A DNA stretch of 64,000 bases from Chrysophaeum taylorii (GCA_029834535.1 JAQMWT010000042.1:1-64000); one strand, 5' to 3'; shown: positions 44,859-56,381, counted from the first letter of the stretch. Notes: generated from the letters alone by a model not told the origin. Program-made: numbers and translations.

Positions 44859-45171
44859 TGCAGAGCATTTAGCAAGCAGTGGTAAGTCACCTGGGAAACC
44901 ATCCCGTCTCATCGTGAACGTCTGGAAAGGTTAATTCGGGGAATGAAGGTTATGTTCCCTATATCCTCGGAACAGGACAGGCGGCATCTAGAACTACACG
45001 AGAAGGTTAAGTGTATAGTGCTACATACCTCGGGACGCGCTAGACCATGATGATGAGCGTAGGCACAAATCAGAGGACTATTTGATTGTGTAGAAAGGAA
45101 GAAGAAGGGTAAGGAAGAGATCACGCTCTCAACGGACGGATAAGGGTAAGATGCGGCAGATTTCTCTGCAC
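44859..45171 (-). repeat. 3' LTR of copia copy 2 (313 bp)
   Basis: It reads TGCAGAGAAATCTGC at its coding-strand start and ends in TGCA. The coding strand has GAGGGGG directly before it, a typical polypurine tract (plus strand ccccctc at 45172-45178). It is closest to the LTR at 1145-1458. Confidence 0.85.
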
Positions 45172-45407
45172 CCCCTCGAGATGTCGTAAGCGCAAGGTGC
45201 GACTGTAGAGCATCTCTCGAGAAAGATGATGATGAAGAAAAAAGGAAGGAATACGGTCTTGATGGTGACAGAGGTCACATACGAAGCATCAAGAGTATAG
45301 AAGGGTCTTAGGACTTGGACTTGGACTTGGTGGAACTGAGAGTCGATTTGACCCTTTTGAACAGAACATTAAGAAACACAGATACAACAGACAGTGTGTT
45401 AGGATTA

Positions 45408-45950
45408 TTAATCATCGTCAGCTTCTGCTGTAAGGTGGTGAACACCAATAGCTGAACGATGTGGTGCCAAGAGAAGGGTGAGTGCAAGTAGAGCATTCAG
45501 TATGGATGGCGATAGAGAATCTAGTTGAAAGGCGTCCAGTTGGTTTTCCAACAAAAAGGTTGGACTTGGCGAACGAAGAACGAAGATAGAAGAGTCTTCA
45601 GATTCACACGAGAGCGGACGGAATGCTCTGAAGCATGAGAGCAACTTGTCACGTAGATGAAGGAGGTGATCGTCCGGGGAGGAGTAGTTGGTAGCATGTT
45701 GATCATGAGCGGTGAGTATTAAGCGAGACAACAGCTCTGTGATCTTGTACGGTGTATAAGTAACACGTGGGTGTTGGCTGTAGGAGGGAAGAGCCGGTTC
45801 TCCAGGGAGGTGTTTCCTGGAGTTGGTCGACTTGTTGGCACAAGAAGTCGGAATCAACAAGCGAAGCAGATGGCGTAGGTAACGGTGGCGAAGATATCTC
45901 CAGAGTAGCGTCTAGCGTGGAGTGTGAGTAGTTTAACGACGTTTCGGTCA
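45408..45950 (-). CDS. Copia copy 2 extra 3' segment B, headed by SLNY site 5
   Basis: The open stretch begins at a TTG codon with LTETSLNYSHS and so has no ATG of its own at that point. Overlapping frames are open; one (about 45860-45408) gives about 150 Ser/Leu-rich residues. I recognise no domain. Its position after RNase H is where some copia elements carry an additional, sometimes envelope-like, gene. Confidence 0.4.
45928..45950 (-). other. SLNY site 5 (copy 2)
   Basis: The peptide LTETSLNY is encoded with the same core bases (gtcgttaaacta on the minus strand) as the other sites. It heads the last coding segment. Confidence 0.6.
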
Positions 45951-46106
45951 ACGTTAAAAAAAAAAGAAGAGGTGCAGGAAGCCTTAATGTTCTGCCTGAA
46001 CATAAGTGTGGCCGAACATTACATCCCGGAGTAATAGCGGTTCTGTATCATCAGAGGATGATGCGTAGTTGTTAAGATGTTGTACACGATCAGATAACAG
46101 TATGAA

Positions 46107-47098
46107 TCACATGGTGGTATTTGGCGGCTTGAACATAGCCTGAGTTTTACGAGCTTGTGTTTGCTCGAGCGTTACAAGAAAGTTAAGATGCTCCAGGTGC
46201 ATCTGAGTAATAAGCCGAAGATCCAGTGCCAATGGTAATTGAGTACTGGAGTCTGTGGCTGCATCGGTTACTGATAAGACTAAATGAGCAAGTGACGAAT
46301 GTTGCGTTAGATTTCTGGTCAAGAGAATATGTAGCTCCTTTGGCAAATGATACGTGCGTATGATGGTTGCGCGTATATGACCAGCTGAGCACCCGTTACA
46401 GGAGGGTTGGAAGGAAGTAGCATTACGTGCACATACGTTAGGTTGTATGGGCGCCTGATCGGTGTTGTGACAAGCACAACAAATGTTAGTGGTGATAGTT
46501 GAGATGGGAATATGACCATTCTGCTTGTGGTCATCTGTGTTAAGGTGACTCAGCACTTCGGTGGGGAGTTCACTACGTGCTTGTGACTTCGAATTATATG
46601 TGGTAGAAAGCAAGAAATGTAGGATGACAGGATGAAACGTTCACGTTTGGGGCCTCTGTAGCCGCCAATAGAAGTAATAGCAGGAGCAGCTTCCCAAAAT
46701 GTAGTAATGGGTAGGCGCATGGATATGAACGTCGTAAGTTCCACAAACAGTAAAGAGTCAGCAGATTCATATATCGAGTTGAGTGCCGTAGAGATTTCCG
46801 CTCGCATAACAGAAGAGAGGAAGGGCGTGGCAGGAGTACGGAAACTCTCAGAACGAGAGAATCCTCGTTCAATCAGGGCAAAATCCATATTGAGGCCATC
46901 GCTGGCGTCGGTGAGACAGTAGCAGCCTGGGAGGTAGTAGGAGTGACAGTGGTTATGGGTTGTCGCTTTTGAAACAACTTGGGAGAGATGCCACGGCCAC
47001 GGGAGTGTCAAGAAGACATGAACAACACTCGCCCGTGTACAAAAAAAATGTGGCAAGAGAAGGAAAGGCCAGGGGTAGTTTAACGTCGTTGCGGTCAC
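46107..47098 (-). pseudogene. Copia copy 2 extra 3' segment A, headed by SLNY site 4
   Basis: The segment begins at a GTG codon with VTATTLNYPWPFLLLPHFF, a hydrophobic stretch directly after SLNY site 4. Later it has a Cys-rich patch (CCACHNTD, then CARNATS and CNGCSAGH) which might be a metal-binding or disulfide-rich module. No known domain is recognised. It is broken, with about one break. Confidence 0.4.
47075..47098 (-). other. SLNY site 4, RNase H to segment A border (copy 2)
   Basis: The peptide VTATTLNY lies a few codons beyond the end of RNase H. It is the most diverged of the five sites, with Thr in place of the first Ser. Confidence 0.55.
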
Positions 47099-47113
47099 TA
47101 GAGTTAGGTATCT

Positions 47114-47980
47114 TCAATCCTGTAAAGGATTGTCGTCAGAGGCATGATGCATGCCGAGTAGAGAGCGAAATGTGGAGAACTCAGCAGCAAGTGGCTTTGT
47201 AAAACCATCCGCCACGTTCAGCTTGCCGGGAACATGATGGACTCGTATTTTCTGTAGCGAGATGTACTCACGGATTTTAAACCATCTGGTCGACAGTGCC
47301 TTGGATCGAGAGGGCCCATCTGGGTTATTAGAGGTGTGAACAGCGGCAGCATTGTCAGACAAAAGAGGTAGGCTTCTGATGAAGCGCATATCTTCGGCAA
47401 TTGGGTTGTCATTGTCATCAATGTCAACAGGGTCAGCGGTGTTCTCACCATTAGCATTGTTGACGTAGAAGGTGGGGTTGACGACAAAGGAGAGTTCCAA
47501 CAGCAGCTTGCGTAGCCAAACAGCTTCATCAGCACAAATACTGAGGGCAATCAACTCAGCTTCGTGAGTTGAGCAGGAGACAATCGGTTGAAGTTTGCTT
47601 TTCCAACCAATAAGGCAGTTGAAAAGATAGAAGACAAACCCGGTGGTAGATTTCCTACCTTCCTGTGCTAAGGAAGGGGCATTGTCAGCGTCAACCATGG
47701 CAACTCAGGGGTCAAACTGTCCAGTAGCTACATCCTGCGGTTGGTAGTCGACCACAGTGGATAGATCAATTCGATTAGCGGAGACAGTGCGAAGGTGAGC
47801 TTCAATGGCATTACCTTTAGGATGGAACCAGAGGCGAAGTGAGCGGTTTTCCGGTTTCTTGAGGTAGCGAAGCAGATGCTCTAGCATATGGACGTGAACA
47901 TACGTGCGTGCATGCATACCACGCGAACATCTGCCCAAGGCTTGCGAGAAGTCAGGTCTGCAGGCAACTTGCATGAACAC
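47114..47980 (-). pseudogene. Copia copy 2 RNase H
   Basis: Motifs of copia RNase H are visible: CRPDFSQALGRCSRGMH and LRYLKKPENRSL, then GRKSTTGFVFYLFNCLIGWKSKLQ, STHEAELIALS and VHHVPGKLNVADGFTKPLA. The last two correspond to the usual STAEAEYIA and NxADxFTKPL. It is continuous in function with the reverse transcriptase upstream. Lightly broken. Confidence 0.82.
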
Positions 47981-48019
47981 CAGCTTGCCAAGGAGGGTGG
48001 CAAAGTGCGAGTTGATGTA

Positions 48020-51000
48020 CTACTCTGCTTCAGTGCTGGGAGTGCCATCTTTATACTTGAAGGACGATGACATAGGATATTTAAGCGGGGTCAGTTGCTG
48101 CAAGACTGGGTGATCAGCGAAGAGTTCATCCAGCTTGGCTTGCACATCCAGAGAAATGGAGCCGTCAGATGTGCGACACACACGCATGCCTAGGAGGGTA
48201 TGGACAGGTTCAAACTGCTCTACAGCATACCGTTTGTGGAGGGCATCCTGTAAGTCTGTACGAAGAGGGTCGTCATTGGACACAATAACAATGTCGTCTA
48301 CAGACAGACTGCATACGACGAACTTAGCATGTGCGGATACTCGAGCATATAGGCAAGAGTCCGAATGCAGGCGTTTGTAACCAAGGCTACGGAAGAAGCC
48401 GTCTATCTCTTTGTTCCAAAGGGATGGTGATTGCCTAAGTCCATAAAGTGACTTCAGCAGTTTCGGTAGACGTCGGCCCTTGTACTTAGCGTCATCGGGG
48501 TCGATAAGCTTGATGCCGTCTGGTAACTGAACATAGACGTTGGCATCAATGTCAGACTGAACGAAGGCGTTCGGGACGTCTGCATGGTAGACAGCCAATT
48601 GCTTGTATGCTGCAATAGCTAGTAGTACCCGGATTGCGGTCATAGTGGCCATGGGGCTGAAGGTACCAAAGAAATCGGCGCCAAGAGATGCTAGGAAGCC
48701 ACGTAGTACGAGGCGAGCCTTGTGCTTAACGTATTTGCCTGCAGAGTCTGTTTTAATCTTCAGCACCATCTTGCTGTCAATAGGACGAGAGACACCGTCG
48801 GGTAAGGAAAGTTTGAAGCAGCCAAAGCGGATAATGTCGTGGAGTTCCTTGGCGATGGCCTTGAGGTAGGCGTGCCTGTTTTCAGGCGACAAACCGTGGA
48901 GGCACTTAAGTTTATATTCGTCAATGGAAACGTCCGCTTCTTGGACCTTATATTCGTCAGGACCAACAGTGGCTGGTGAATTATAGTTTAGCGACGTTGC
49001 GGTCGAGGCAGTGTGCGCAACTTCGGAATAAGCGGAAACAGCGTCAGTAGGAGTAGTAGGGGCAGATTGCAGTTGGATATGGATAGTAGGGTCGGTACGT
49101 AAGACCTGGGTGATAAACTCTGTAGAGACCAGAAGGTATTCCTCCAAGTCAGCCAGAGATGCAGATGTAGCGCCAAACTCGGATGAGTTGTGATCAATAA
49201 AGCTGATCGGTGCCAGGTACGTAAGTGCATATTGTAAGGAAGAAGTGCCGAAGGCAGCAGCGTGTTCAGTGAACGCAGATAAAAGGGGCTGAGGAATAGG
49301 GCACGTAGGTGAACCATCAGCAGTTAAAAAGGTTGCAGCTGGGATGCTGGATGCGCACTTGGCGTGGGCGAAGTAACCATCGACGTGCGGGTAGCGGGCA
49401 AGTAAGTCAGTGCGCAACGGGAGAAGAAGACGAGCTAACAACGCATGTTCCCCCTCTGAGCAGATAGCAGACCAGAGGATACCACCACGGAGATGAAGGG
49501 CGGAGAGGGCGGGGGACTTGAACGTAAGAAAGTGGTGGCGAAGATCCCAGCGGAAATCGGCGAGCTTGCCACCAGCGGCTTTGTAAGCACCAATAGTAGA
49601 CGCTTGTAACCGGGCTCGGATAGTTTTCATAGAAGTGGCCTTGCGAGTGTTAGGCTGTTTGGAACCTGGGACAAGAATGAGGTCATCTTGTGCAAAAAGG
49701 TCTTTGTAAGAAGGAAGCAAGGGCGGCGGTGACATAGAGCCAGATTCGTCGGCGGTAGCGTCAGAAGATGGAGAAGAGGCCGGAGTAGGGGACGAAGAAG
49801 GAGGAGCTGAAGGAGGTGGGGAGTGCCCCCTCTGAGGATGAGGAGTCGTCCTTGTCCCCCTCTGAATGACATGGTCTTGTATAGTGGTGTGGGGTGTGAG
49901 CGAGAAAGGCGCGGAAGGAGCGTGTGGCGGAGGAGCTAGTTCAGGATCAGGAGTAGGATGCTGCAACATGTAGAGGAATTGCAGCTTGGACGAAACACGA
50001 ATTTGTCCGTTTTCAGGGTTGAGGACGACGTCAGCGAGATGGTCGACGCGTGGGGAGACGAGCGGGTTTTGTGCGTTGGCGCAACAGAGATACAGATATT
50101 TGCGGCGGCACGGTTCCCACTTGTGGTGTTCATGGGGCTCCAATAGGAGGTAACATTCAGCGCCAAAAATCTTGAGCATATCGTGTTGGGGAGTGCTGAG
50201 TTGGTTGTAGAGTAGCTGTTGCGGACTCAGAATAGCATGATGAATGCGCTCGAGCGTGGCGTTCGGGAGAAGGTTATAGCTTTGAACGGTGTGTATCACC
50301 GCCCATGGGAACATGATAGCGGGCTCCACGATCTTGGCGCCACGATAGTGAGCATTAAGGAGAGAACGAAGGCGAGTTGAGGAGGCGGAGGCGATGAAAC
50401 CGATGGCAGACTCAACTTCAAAGTTAAAGTGGTGCATGTACGGCGGGAAGGCAATGAGTTGAATGCCCTTATCGACGCGGTACGGGGGGGTAATGTGCTG
50501 GCTAAAGTAAGGCTTAAATGCATCGGAGTAGAGGGTGCGCATGTGCACATTGAGTTGTGTACGACAGAAGTCATACACAAAATCCAGAGCTTGAGTGAAC
50601 TCCGTGGCGTTGGTGGTGTGTGTAAAGTACACCAAGAGAAATTTCGAAATGAGTTCCTTGAAGACGATGATATGCGTGAAGCCCCTCCATTCGGATGGGA
50701 TGGTCACATAGCCGCCGTCGCACGCCCAGACTTCACCGGCTTTGTGGGTTTGCTCAAAAGAAGGCTTGGTTGCATTGAAATGCTTGTGCGGGTGGCGCTT
50801 GTTGTGTGCGATGCAGTCGGTGCATAAGTCGCGATATGGTATGTCAGAAGCAGAGAATCCAGGGCGAGCAAGTACGTTGGGGGCCTTGGCAGCGACGTTG
50901 TCGGGGCAGTGATGCACCCGGTGAAAGCGATTAGCACGTTCTTTGGCATTGAGATATTCGGTGGATCCGTGTGCGAGGGACTTACGAGGAATGGGATGAG

Positions 51001-53038
51001 CGGGAATGTGCCGTTTGCGCCGAACATCGAACTTGAGTTCGGTGTCTAAGGCAGTGGAAGGCGGTGCGTCGTCATCCTGGTGCACAGCAGGGTCACTTGG
51101 AGGTGCATCCTCATTATCACGAGTAGCGAGAGTATCTTCGTAGGACGACGATATATAGTTTAACGACATTCCGGTCAAGCAGTTGCTGGAAATAGACATC
51201 AAAAAAGATTGTGCCAAAGACAAGGTATCTGTGCTGCACGTGGTGGAGGCTTGGTCAACGGTCATGAAGTTGGATACATAGGATTTCTTCGTCACGGCAG
51301 CAGTATGTTGGAAGGTAGGGTCCAACATAAGGGATTTAATATCGGCGATGATGAGCGAAAGGTGCTTGTACAGAGTGCTATACGTACCGGCAGGCAGAGC
51401 ATTGCTGAGCATGTCACAGCAAAGGTCATGGCGTAGAGACAAGAGGAAAGACTCCTGTTGTTTGGTGTGGTTGTTAGCACGAATCAACTCCGGTCGAGTG
51501 GGGTAGCGTAATTTCCCGTTGCGAGGATCGAGTAAAATAATATTGGCATACCCTCGGACGGTTGGCAATGGAGCAAGCATTGAGTGGATTTTAGAGCCGA
51601 GCTTGCGGTCACTTCCACGAAGGTACCCTATATAGCGACTATGAGATAGGTGATGATCTTCCAGAGCAAAAAGAGAATCCTTGTAATCGAAAGAGTTGTC
51701 GGTGGCCTTGTAGGTAAGGCAGCCAGGCATCACGAGAGCGCATCTGGACACGAGGTTTTGTATGGCGGTGCCATAGGTGGTAGCGGAGCCAACTTGGGGA
51801 AGGGCTTGGACTATCCACAAGTAACCCATAAACGGCTCCAGATATATGGACCTGTCCCGGTCGCGGGGGATGTCGGAAGCAGTGAACGTATACGTGCTCC
51901 CAAAGGCGTTAATGGGAGTGGAGTTTTTTGTGGTGGCGTTCTCTATGGTGAGGTCGCCGTCGGAATGGTGGCCACCAGTTAAGAAGTAGGAGTTGTGTGA
52001 TGTTGATGAGGTTGTAAGTAACGACCTGTGTGACGGTTGGTTAGTTTCGAAAACGGTTATGTAATAGGACACAGGAGTGGGTGAGTTAGTGCGTAAGCTG
52101 GCAAACAAGTTATAGAGGATTGTAAAAACCTTTACGTGTATAGGATGCGTTGCATCGGGTAGTGGCTCCCTAGAGGAGCGTTTAAAGCACAACTGATGAT
52201 AAGTACATTCGGGTTGAACAGAGTGAGTACGTTGTTCGTGAGCCTGTTGTGAGTGAAGGCGAAGCAGTAACATATTGAGGGATTCAAGGTCAGCCATAGT
52301 AAGCTGAGCAGAACCTGTGCGAGAGTAAGGTGCAAACGTTTTAGGAACGGGGATATATGGAGGATCGGGGAACACCCGGATCCAGTCTTTGGATACATGT
52401 TTAGGTAGCCAAAGGCGCTTGGGAATAGCTTGTAGATCATCCACTATCTTTAGGAAGGGGCGTGGATGGAGGATGGGCCACGACAATAGTTTAATTGGTC
52501 CAGTAGAATATCTGCGTGCGATGCATATCCATCTTTCTCTAGATTGGTAGTCGCCACAGAGGTAGGTCGGGAACCTATCAACAACATCGACACAGTAATC
52601 AAGTGTAGTATGGATAAGGCTGGCCACTGTGATGTGGTCTTGATGACAGTACTTATGCGGAGGCGTCATCTCAGCCAGTAGTACCAAGGGCTGGAGTAGC
52701 TTGATGACAGACAACACGCTGTCGAAAAGAGAATCGTCCAGCATGCTGTGTAAGTCTTCTGTCTTATGCTGTTTTGGTAAATTCCTGTTTGTGCAGGGAG
52801 GAGTGACCTCAATTATATCACAATAGAATGTGCGCCTTTCCTCTGGTGAGATTAGGTGAAGGTGGTTAATAAAGGCGGGGAGAGATTTAAATAATAATAC
52901 AGTAGGAAAACGGTGGCGTAACATACGAACAAGCGTATCATCAGATTCAACAACAACTTTTACATTGATATTTAAGCCTAAGTCATTAGTGGCTTGAGAC
53001 AGGAACGCCGGAGTTGACAAACCAGAACAAAGTAACAT
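48020..53038 (-). CDS. Copia copy 2 Pol: methyltransferase, integrase, reverse transcriptase
   Basis: This is one open frame of 1672 residues. Methyltransferase-like motifs are LLCSGLSTPAFLSQATNDL at the start, VVVESDD, TPPCTNRN (about 52805-52782), LLAEMTPPHKYC, YQSRERWICIARR (motif VIII with the expected Q-x-R-x-R), LLDPRNGKLRYPTRPEL (motif IX-like) and LSNALPAGT (motif X-like). SLNY site 2 follows at 51155-51178. Integrase has VWACDGGYV, LYSDAFKPYF and FEVESAIGF (D, D, E). SLNY site 3 lies at 48983-49006. Reverse transcriptase shows KHKARLVLRGF, VYHADVPNAFVQSD, LKSLYGLRQSPSLWN and the active-site LSVDDIVIVS. The frame is unbroken over 5 kb. Confidence 0.88.
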   Translation of the reverse strand: MLLCSGLSTPAFLSQATNDLGLNINVKVVVESDDTLVRMLRHRFPTVLLFKSLPAFINHLHLISPEERRTFYCDIIEVTPPCTNRNLPKQHKTEDLHSMLDDSLFDSVLSVIKLLQPLVLLAEMTPPHKYCHQDHITVASLIHTTLDYCVDVVDRFPTYLCGDYQSRERWICIARRYSTGPIKLLSWPILHPRPFLKIVDDLQAIPKRLWLPKHVSKDWIRVFPDPPYIPVPKTFAPYSRTGSAQLTMADLESLNMLLLRLHSQQAHEQRTHSVQPECTYHQLCFKRSSREPLPDATHPIHVKVFTILYNLFASLRTNSPTPVSYYITVFETNQPSHRSLLTTSSTSHNSYFLTGGHHSDGDLTIENATTKNSTPINAFGSTYTFTASDIPRDRDRSIYLEPFMGYLWIVQALPQVGSATTYGTAIQNLVSRCALVMPGCLTYKATDNSFDYKDSLFALEDHHLSHSRYIGYLRGSDRKLGSKIHSMLAPLPTVRGYANIILLDPRNGKLRYPTRPELIRANNHTKQQESFLLSLRHDLCCDMLSNALPAGTYSTLYKHLSLIIADIKSLMLDPTFQHTAAVTKKSYVSNFMTVDQASTTCSTDTLSLAQSFLMSISSNCLTGMSLNYISSSYEDTLATRDNEDAPPSDPAVHQDDDAPPSTALDTELKFDVRRKRHIPAHPIPRKSLAHGSTEYLNAKERANRFHRVHHCPDNVAAKAPNVLARPGFSASDIPYRDLCTDCIAHNKRHPHKHFNATKPSFEQTHKAGEVWACDGGYVTIPSEWRGFTHIIVFKELISKFLLVYFTHTTNATEFTQALDFVYDFCRTQLNVHMRTLYSDAFKPYFSQHITPPYRVDKGIQLIAFPPYMHHFNFEVESAIGFIASASSTRLRSLLNAHYRGAKIVEPAIMFPWAVIHTVQSYNLLPNATLERIHHAILSPQQLLYNQLSTPQHDMLKIFGAECYLLLEPHEHHKWEPCRRKYLYLCCANAQNPLVSPRVDHLADVVLNPENGQIRVSSKLQFLYMLQHPTPDPELAPPPHAPSAPFSLTPHTTIQDHVIQRGTRTTPHPQRGHSPPPSAPPSSSPTPASSPSSDATADESGSMSPPPLLPSYKDLFAQDDLILVPGSKQPNTRKATSMKTIRARLQASTIGAYKAAGGKLADFRWDLRHHFLTFKSPALSALHLRGGILWSAICSEGEHALLARLLLPLRTDLLARYPHVDGYFAHAKCASSIPAATFLTADGSPTCPIPQPLLSAFTEHAAAFGTSSLQYALTYLAPISFIDHNSSEFGATSASLADLEEYLLVSTEFITQVLRTDPTIHIQLQSAPTTPTDAVSAYSEVAHTASTATSLNYNSPATVGPDEYKVQEADVSIDEYKLKCLHGLSPENRHAYLKAIAKELHDIIRFGCFKLSLPDGVSRPIDSKMVLKIKTDSAGKYVKHKARLVLRGFLASLGADFFGTFSPMATMTAIRVLLAIAAYKQLAVYHADVPNAFVQSDIDANVYVQLPDGIKLIDPDDAKYKGRRLPKLLKSLYGLRQSPSLWNKEIDGFFRSLGYKRLHSDSCLYARVSAHAKFVVCSLSVDDIVIVSNDDPLRTDLQDALHKRYAVEQFEPVHTLLGMRVCRTSDGSISLDVQAKLDELFADHPVLQQLTPLKYPMSSSFKYKDGTPSTEAE
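48983..49006 (-). other. SLNY site 3, integrase to reverse transcriptase border (copy 2)
   Basis: The peptide STATSLNYNS lies after the Pro/Ser-rich integrase tail and before the reverse transcriptase N-terminus. Confidence 0.6.
51155..51178 (-). other. SLNY site 2, methyltransferase to integrase border (copy 2)
   Basis: The peptide LTGMSLNYIS lies at the same place as the copy 1 site at 6667-6688. Confidence 0.6.
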
Positions 53039-53209
53039 GACAGAGGGTTCGCGGAGATTGGACTCTTGTGAGAGGAACCCTGGGCGTGAAAGTAGTCAAG
53101 TTAATGGCTGCGTATTTTGCCGAACAAATTTGTTCAGTTTCCGAAGATTGAGAACCAAAGGGCGAATCCACGGGCGATCTGGTAAAACTCTTTGGAGTAG
53201 GTAGTTGTA

Positions 53210-55876
53210 TTATGCCAGTAGATCCCTGTTTTCATGGTATCGCTTGAGGGAAAATGCGGGAGAACGAAGTTCGAGTTGCTTGTCGCGCGCGATGTTGTAA
53301 GTGAGACAAGGGAGAGCAGGTAAATTAGCTGCTACATAGTGTATGGGTATACGTGCATCTTTGTCTATGCGGCTCGTGACAGCGCTGAGCTTTGGCTCAG
53401 CTCGATCATTGAACACAGTGGTCAGGTTCGTCTGGTTCCACTCGAGCATGCTCAGGATAGCGAGATGTCGGTCATGCAATGGTTGAAGACTTAAAGCGAA
53501 GTCGATCTTAACATAGCCAACTTGTGGATGATCTGGTAGGGGAACAACAATGTTGCGTGTCAACATCATGTGTGATGCCCGTTGTTGTCCTGTAGCCGTC
53601 TGAATAACAATCGGCGCGAATTTGGAATCCAATGGAATTATATGATTGGGTATTGCAAAATCGTACGTGGACATCAATGAGATGGTAGCACAAGAGTCAA
53701 AATATAGAAAAGAGCAATGTGGAGGGACACTGTTTACCTTCATGTAGTTGGTGAGGAAGGCGTCTTCCGAATGTGGGCAAGTAGTGGAGAGGCTGGCTGT
53801 GAAGAAGTTCTTCAACAATAACAGATTCGTTGGAATAATAATCGGTTGAACAGGTGGTGATGGTTCGTCAGCCTCATCAGCCATGCCGTGCTTTTCGTCA
53901 AATGACGATAGCGAAGTATGATCGGCATCCCTTTTGGTTTCGGCTTGTGATGGTGTGTTGAGGGCAGATTGGACCTGTGAAGATAACGAGGACAATAATG
54001 CTGGTGGTAAAGCCGAGATGGCGGAAGCGGTAAAGAGGTTAGGCACAGTATTGGAAGGATTACCCTGTGTGTCTGTAGTAGGAGGAGTTGCCTTTGGGGT
54101 GGGAACAGTAACAACAGTATGGTGTTGTGGCTCCGCGTAGTTTAACGACTTTTCGGTCGAGGATAGATGAACGTCTACATCATAAATGATGTCTTCTGCA
54201 AACATGAGCTGTTCGTTTAGACGAAGTAAACTACTGTTGTCCTCCGTAGATGTCGTTGACAGAATGTCCGCTGATTGTAATAGAGTCCCAAATAACTTGT
54301 TGATATTCTGTTGTAGCTGAGCCGTTGTATCATTATCTGTCACATGCTTCGTAAGTTCACTACACTGTTCTCGCAGGGTGTTTAAGGTGTGGTTTGTTCG
54401 ATCTAATAATTTCATGTTAGACCGAGAGGACCTGTCAAAAGTGCGGGGGTAAATTGGACGGTCATGGGACTGTCCGGCAGTTTTCTTGGTGACGTAAGAA
54501 TCACCAGGACGATAATACGATAAATCGCTGCGAGAGAAAGGCTGGCGAGCATCATTAGAGTTACGCAAGCGTCTAGCATTAAACGTGGAAGATGTACCAG
54601 GTTGGGACGAAGTGATGAAGGCGAGTGTGTTAGCAGTTTGAGTCAGACTTTTGTCTGCTGAGTCCAGCGTTTTTGTAAGTAGTAACTTTGGGTTTGGTTG
54701 AGATGATAAACCTTCGACATGGGGTTACCAAGAAACAGGGCGTTCTAAGCGTCTTTTGTTCGACCCATTTGATACTACATTGTAAAGATGTAGTGCGTAT
54801 TCTAAAATGTAGCTAGGGTTGCCAACCGTAGGGCGACACAATCGTTCAGCTTCTGGCACAGGTCGAGATGAAGATCGGGTTTCGTACATATAACACCAAT
54901 CTACCCAACCACGATCGTAACGGTTGTTGCTGGTATTATCGGCATAATGCCGATGTATCTCTTCATATATTTTTCTGCAAAGAGTGCCAAAGTCGAATTG
55001 AAGGTCAGTCTCTTCCTGGTTAAGTTGGTAAGAGATTTGCCTAAATGCTAGGACAGCTTCGATAAATACATGGACATACCAGTTAGGATTATAAACAACA
55101 GAGTTAAATTGCTGTTTCAAATAGGACACATCAGTAGTCGTAACAGACTCGTAGTGACTAAAGGCGATGAGCATAATGGCTCGAGCCTTGTTGGGTAAAT
55201 AACTTTTGTTATATACCTCATTGATGGCGGGCAAGGCCGCAAGTGCTGGTTTTCCAACACTTTCAAGATTGAAGTAAGTATGCAAGAATGTAGCATACGA
55301 GTTCTGATAAGTGTGCCAGTCAGCAGCAGTTAGCGAAAACATGGTAACCGGGGCACGAGCACGAGTGTCGAAAGCTAATGCCTTCGGGTGCGCGCGATTT
55401 AAGATTCGTTCCTCTTCTAAGAAACGGGCATTGATTTCAGGACGTAATGCCTTGACTTCATAGTCGTAACAGACAGTAGCTAGCTGAGCTACTCCTGCAT
55501 CAGGTAAGTGGGGGAAAGCTTCGTTGGTGAAATGCCATTCCTGATACTCAGGGGGCCATTCATCAACAGCAAAACGGAGATCAGCAGCCCAATCGGTCTT
55601 CCATTCCAGGAAAACGCGATCGAGAATTTGATTCCGGAGGATCTCGTAGTCCTTGCATGACCGAGTATATGCTTCGTACGAGTCGTACTCGAGGAAGGCA
55701 TCGGCATGACTGGACCGTAATAATTGCTTAATATGCTTGATTTGCAAGGATACCTTGCGAGTCTGAAGCTGAAATCGATTTCCATCGTTAAGAAACTCAA
55801 CTACAGGAGCTTCGAGCTTCAATATATCCGCACCTGTGATCGCCTTGGGTGCGGCTCGTGCTGCGTGTTCTGCCAT
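53210..55876 (-). pseudogene. Copia copy 2 Gag and protease region
   Basis: The start is the ATG at 55876, encoding MAEHAARAAPK as in copy 1; the open frame extends upstream only through non-ATG codons. The helical Gag matches copy 1 almost residue for residue. SLNY site 1 follows at 54137-54160, then the retropepsin with FDSCATISLMS near 53705-53670. It is broken, with about one or two breaks. Confidence 0.8.
54137..54160 (-). other. SLNY site 1, Gag to protease border (copy 2)
   Basis: The peptide STEKSLNYAE is at the same place as in copy 1 (3691-3712). Confidence 0.6.
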
Positions 55877-56381
55877 AGCAGTTGACGGGGAACCTGTGGG
55901 TTCAGTCACGCAGTTGACACTGTCTAGACATTATAAGGGGGTCTGTCTATCGGTGTCTATGTACACTCATCGTTTTCGATGGAAATATGTATATTTGACG
56001 ACTGTGCAAGCTGTGAGTCCAGAGTAGTGTCGCTAAGCGTAGTCACTCAGGCAGCTGGTTAGTTTTGGTGCTCTCAAGGAGCTTGTTAAGTGCATTACCA
56101 TGGAATGTACGAGTGGACGTACCCAAAATATTCCATAACATGTGTGCAAGAGTGTAGGTTAGCCAATTACACACATATCAACATTGACATGACAATACGA
56201 TACTATGAACAGGTGCACACAAGGGTACACGATCACGTGTGCAAAAAATATGCTATATACAGCCCAATGGTAATGGCGATATATTGACAAGCGTGTCACA
56301 TGTCGAGGCTGGACCGGCGCGGTAACAGTCCAATACCCATAGGCTACGTGCATGTTGACACATGGTTTCTCAGGGACCCGC

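Noticed and set aside
47098-47098. Independent start codons for the extra copia segments
   Set aside because: The frames open at GTG and TTG and coincide with SLNY sites, so a polyprotein reading is more likely than separate initiation.
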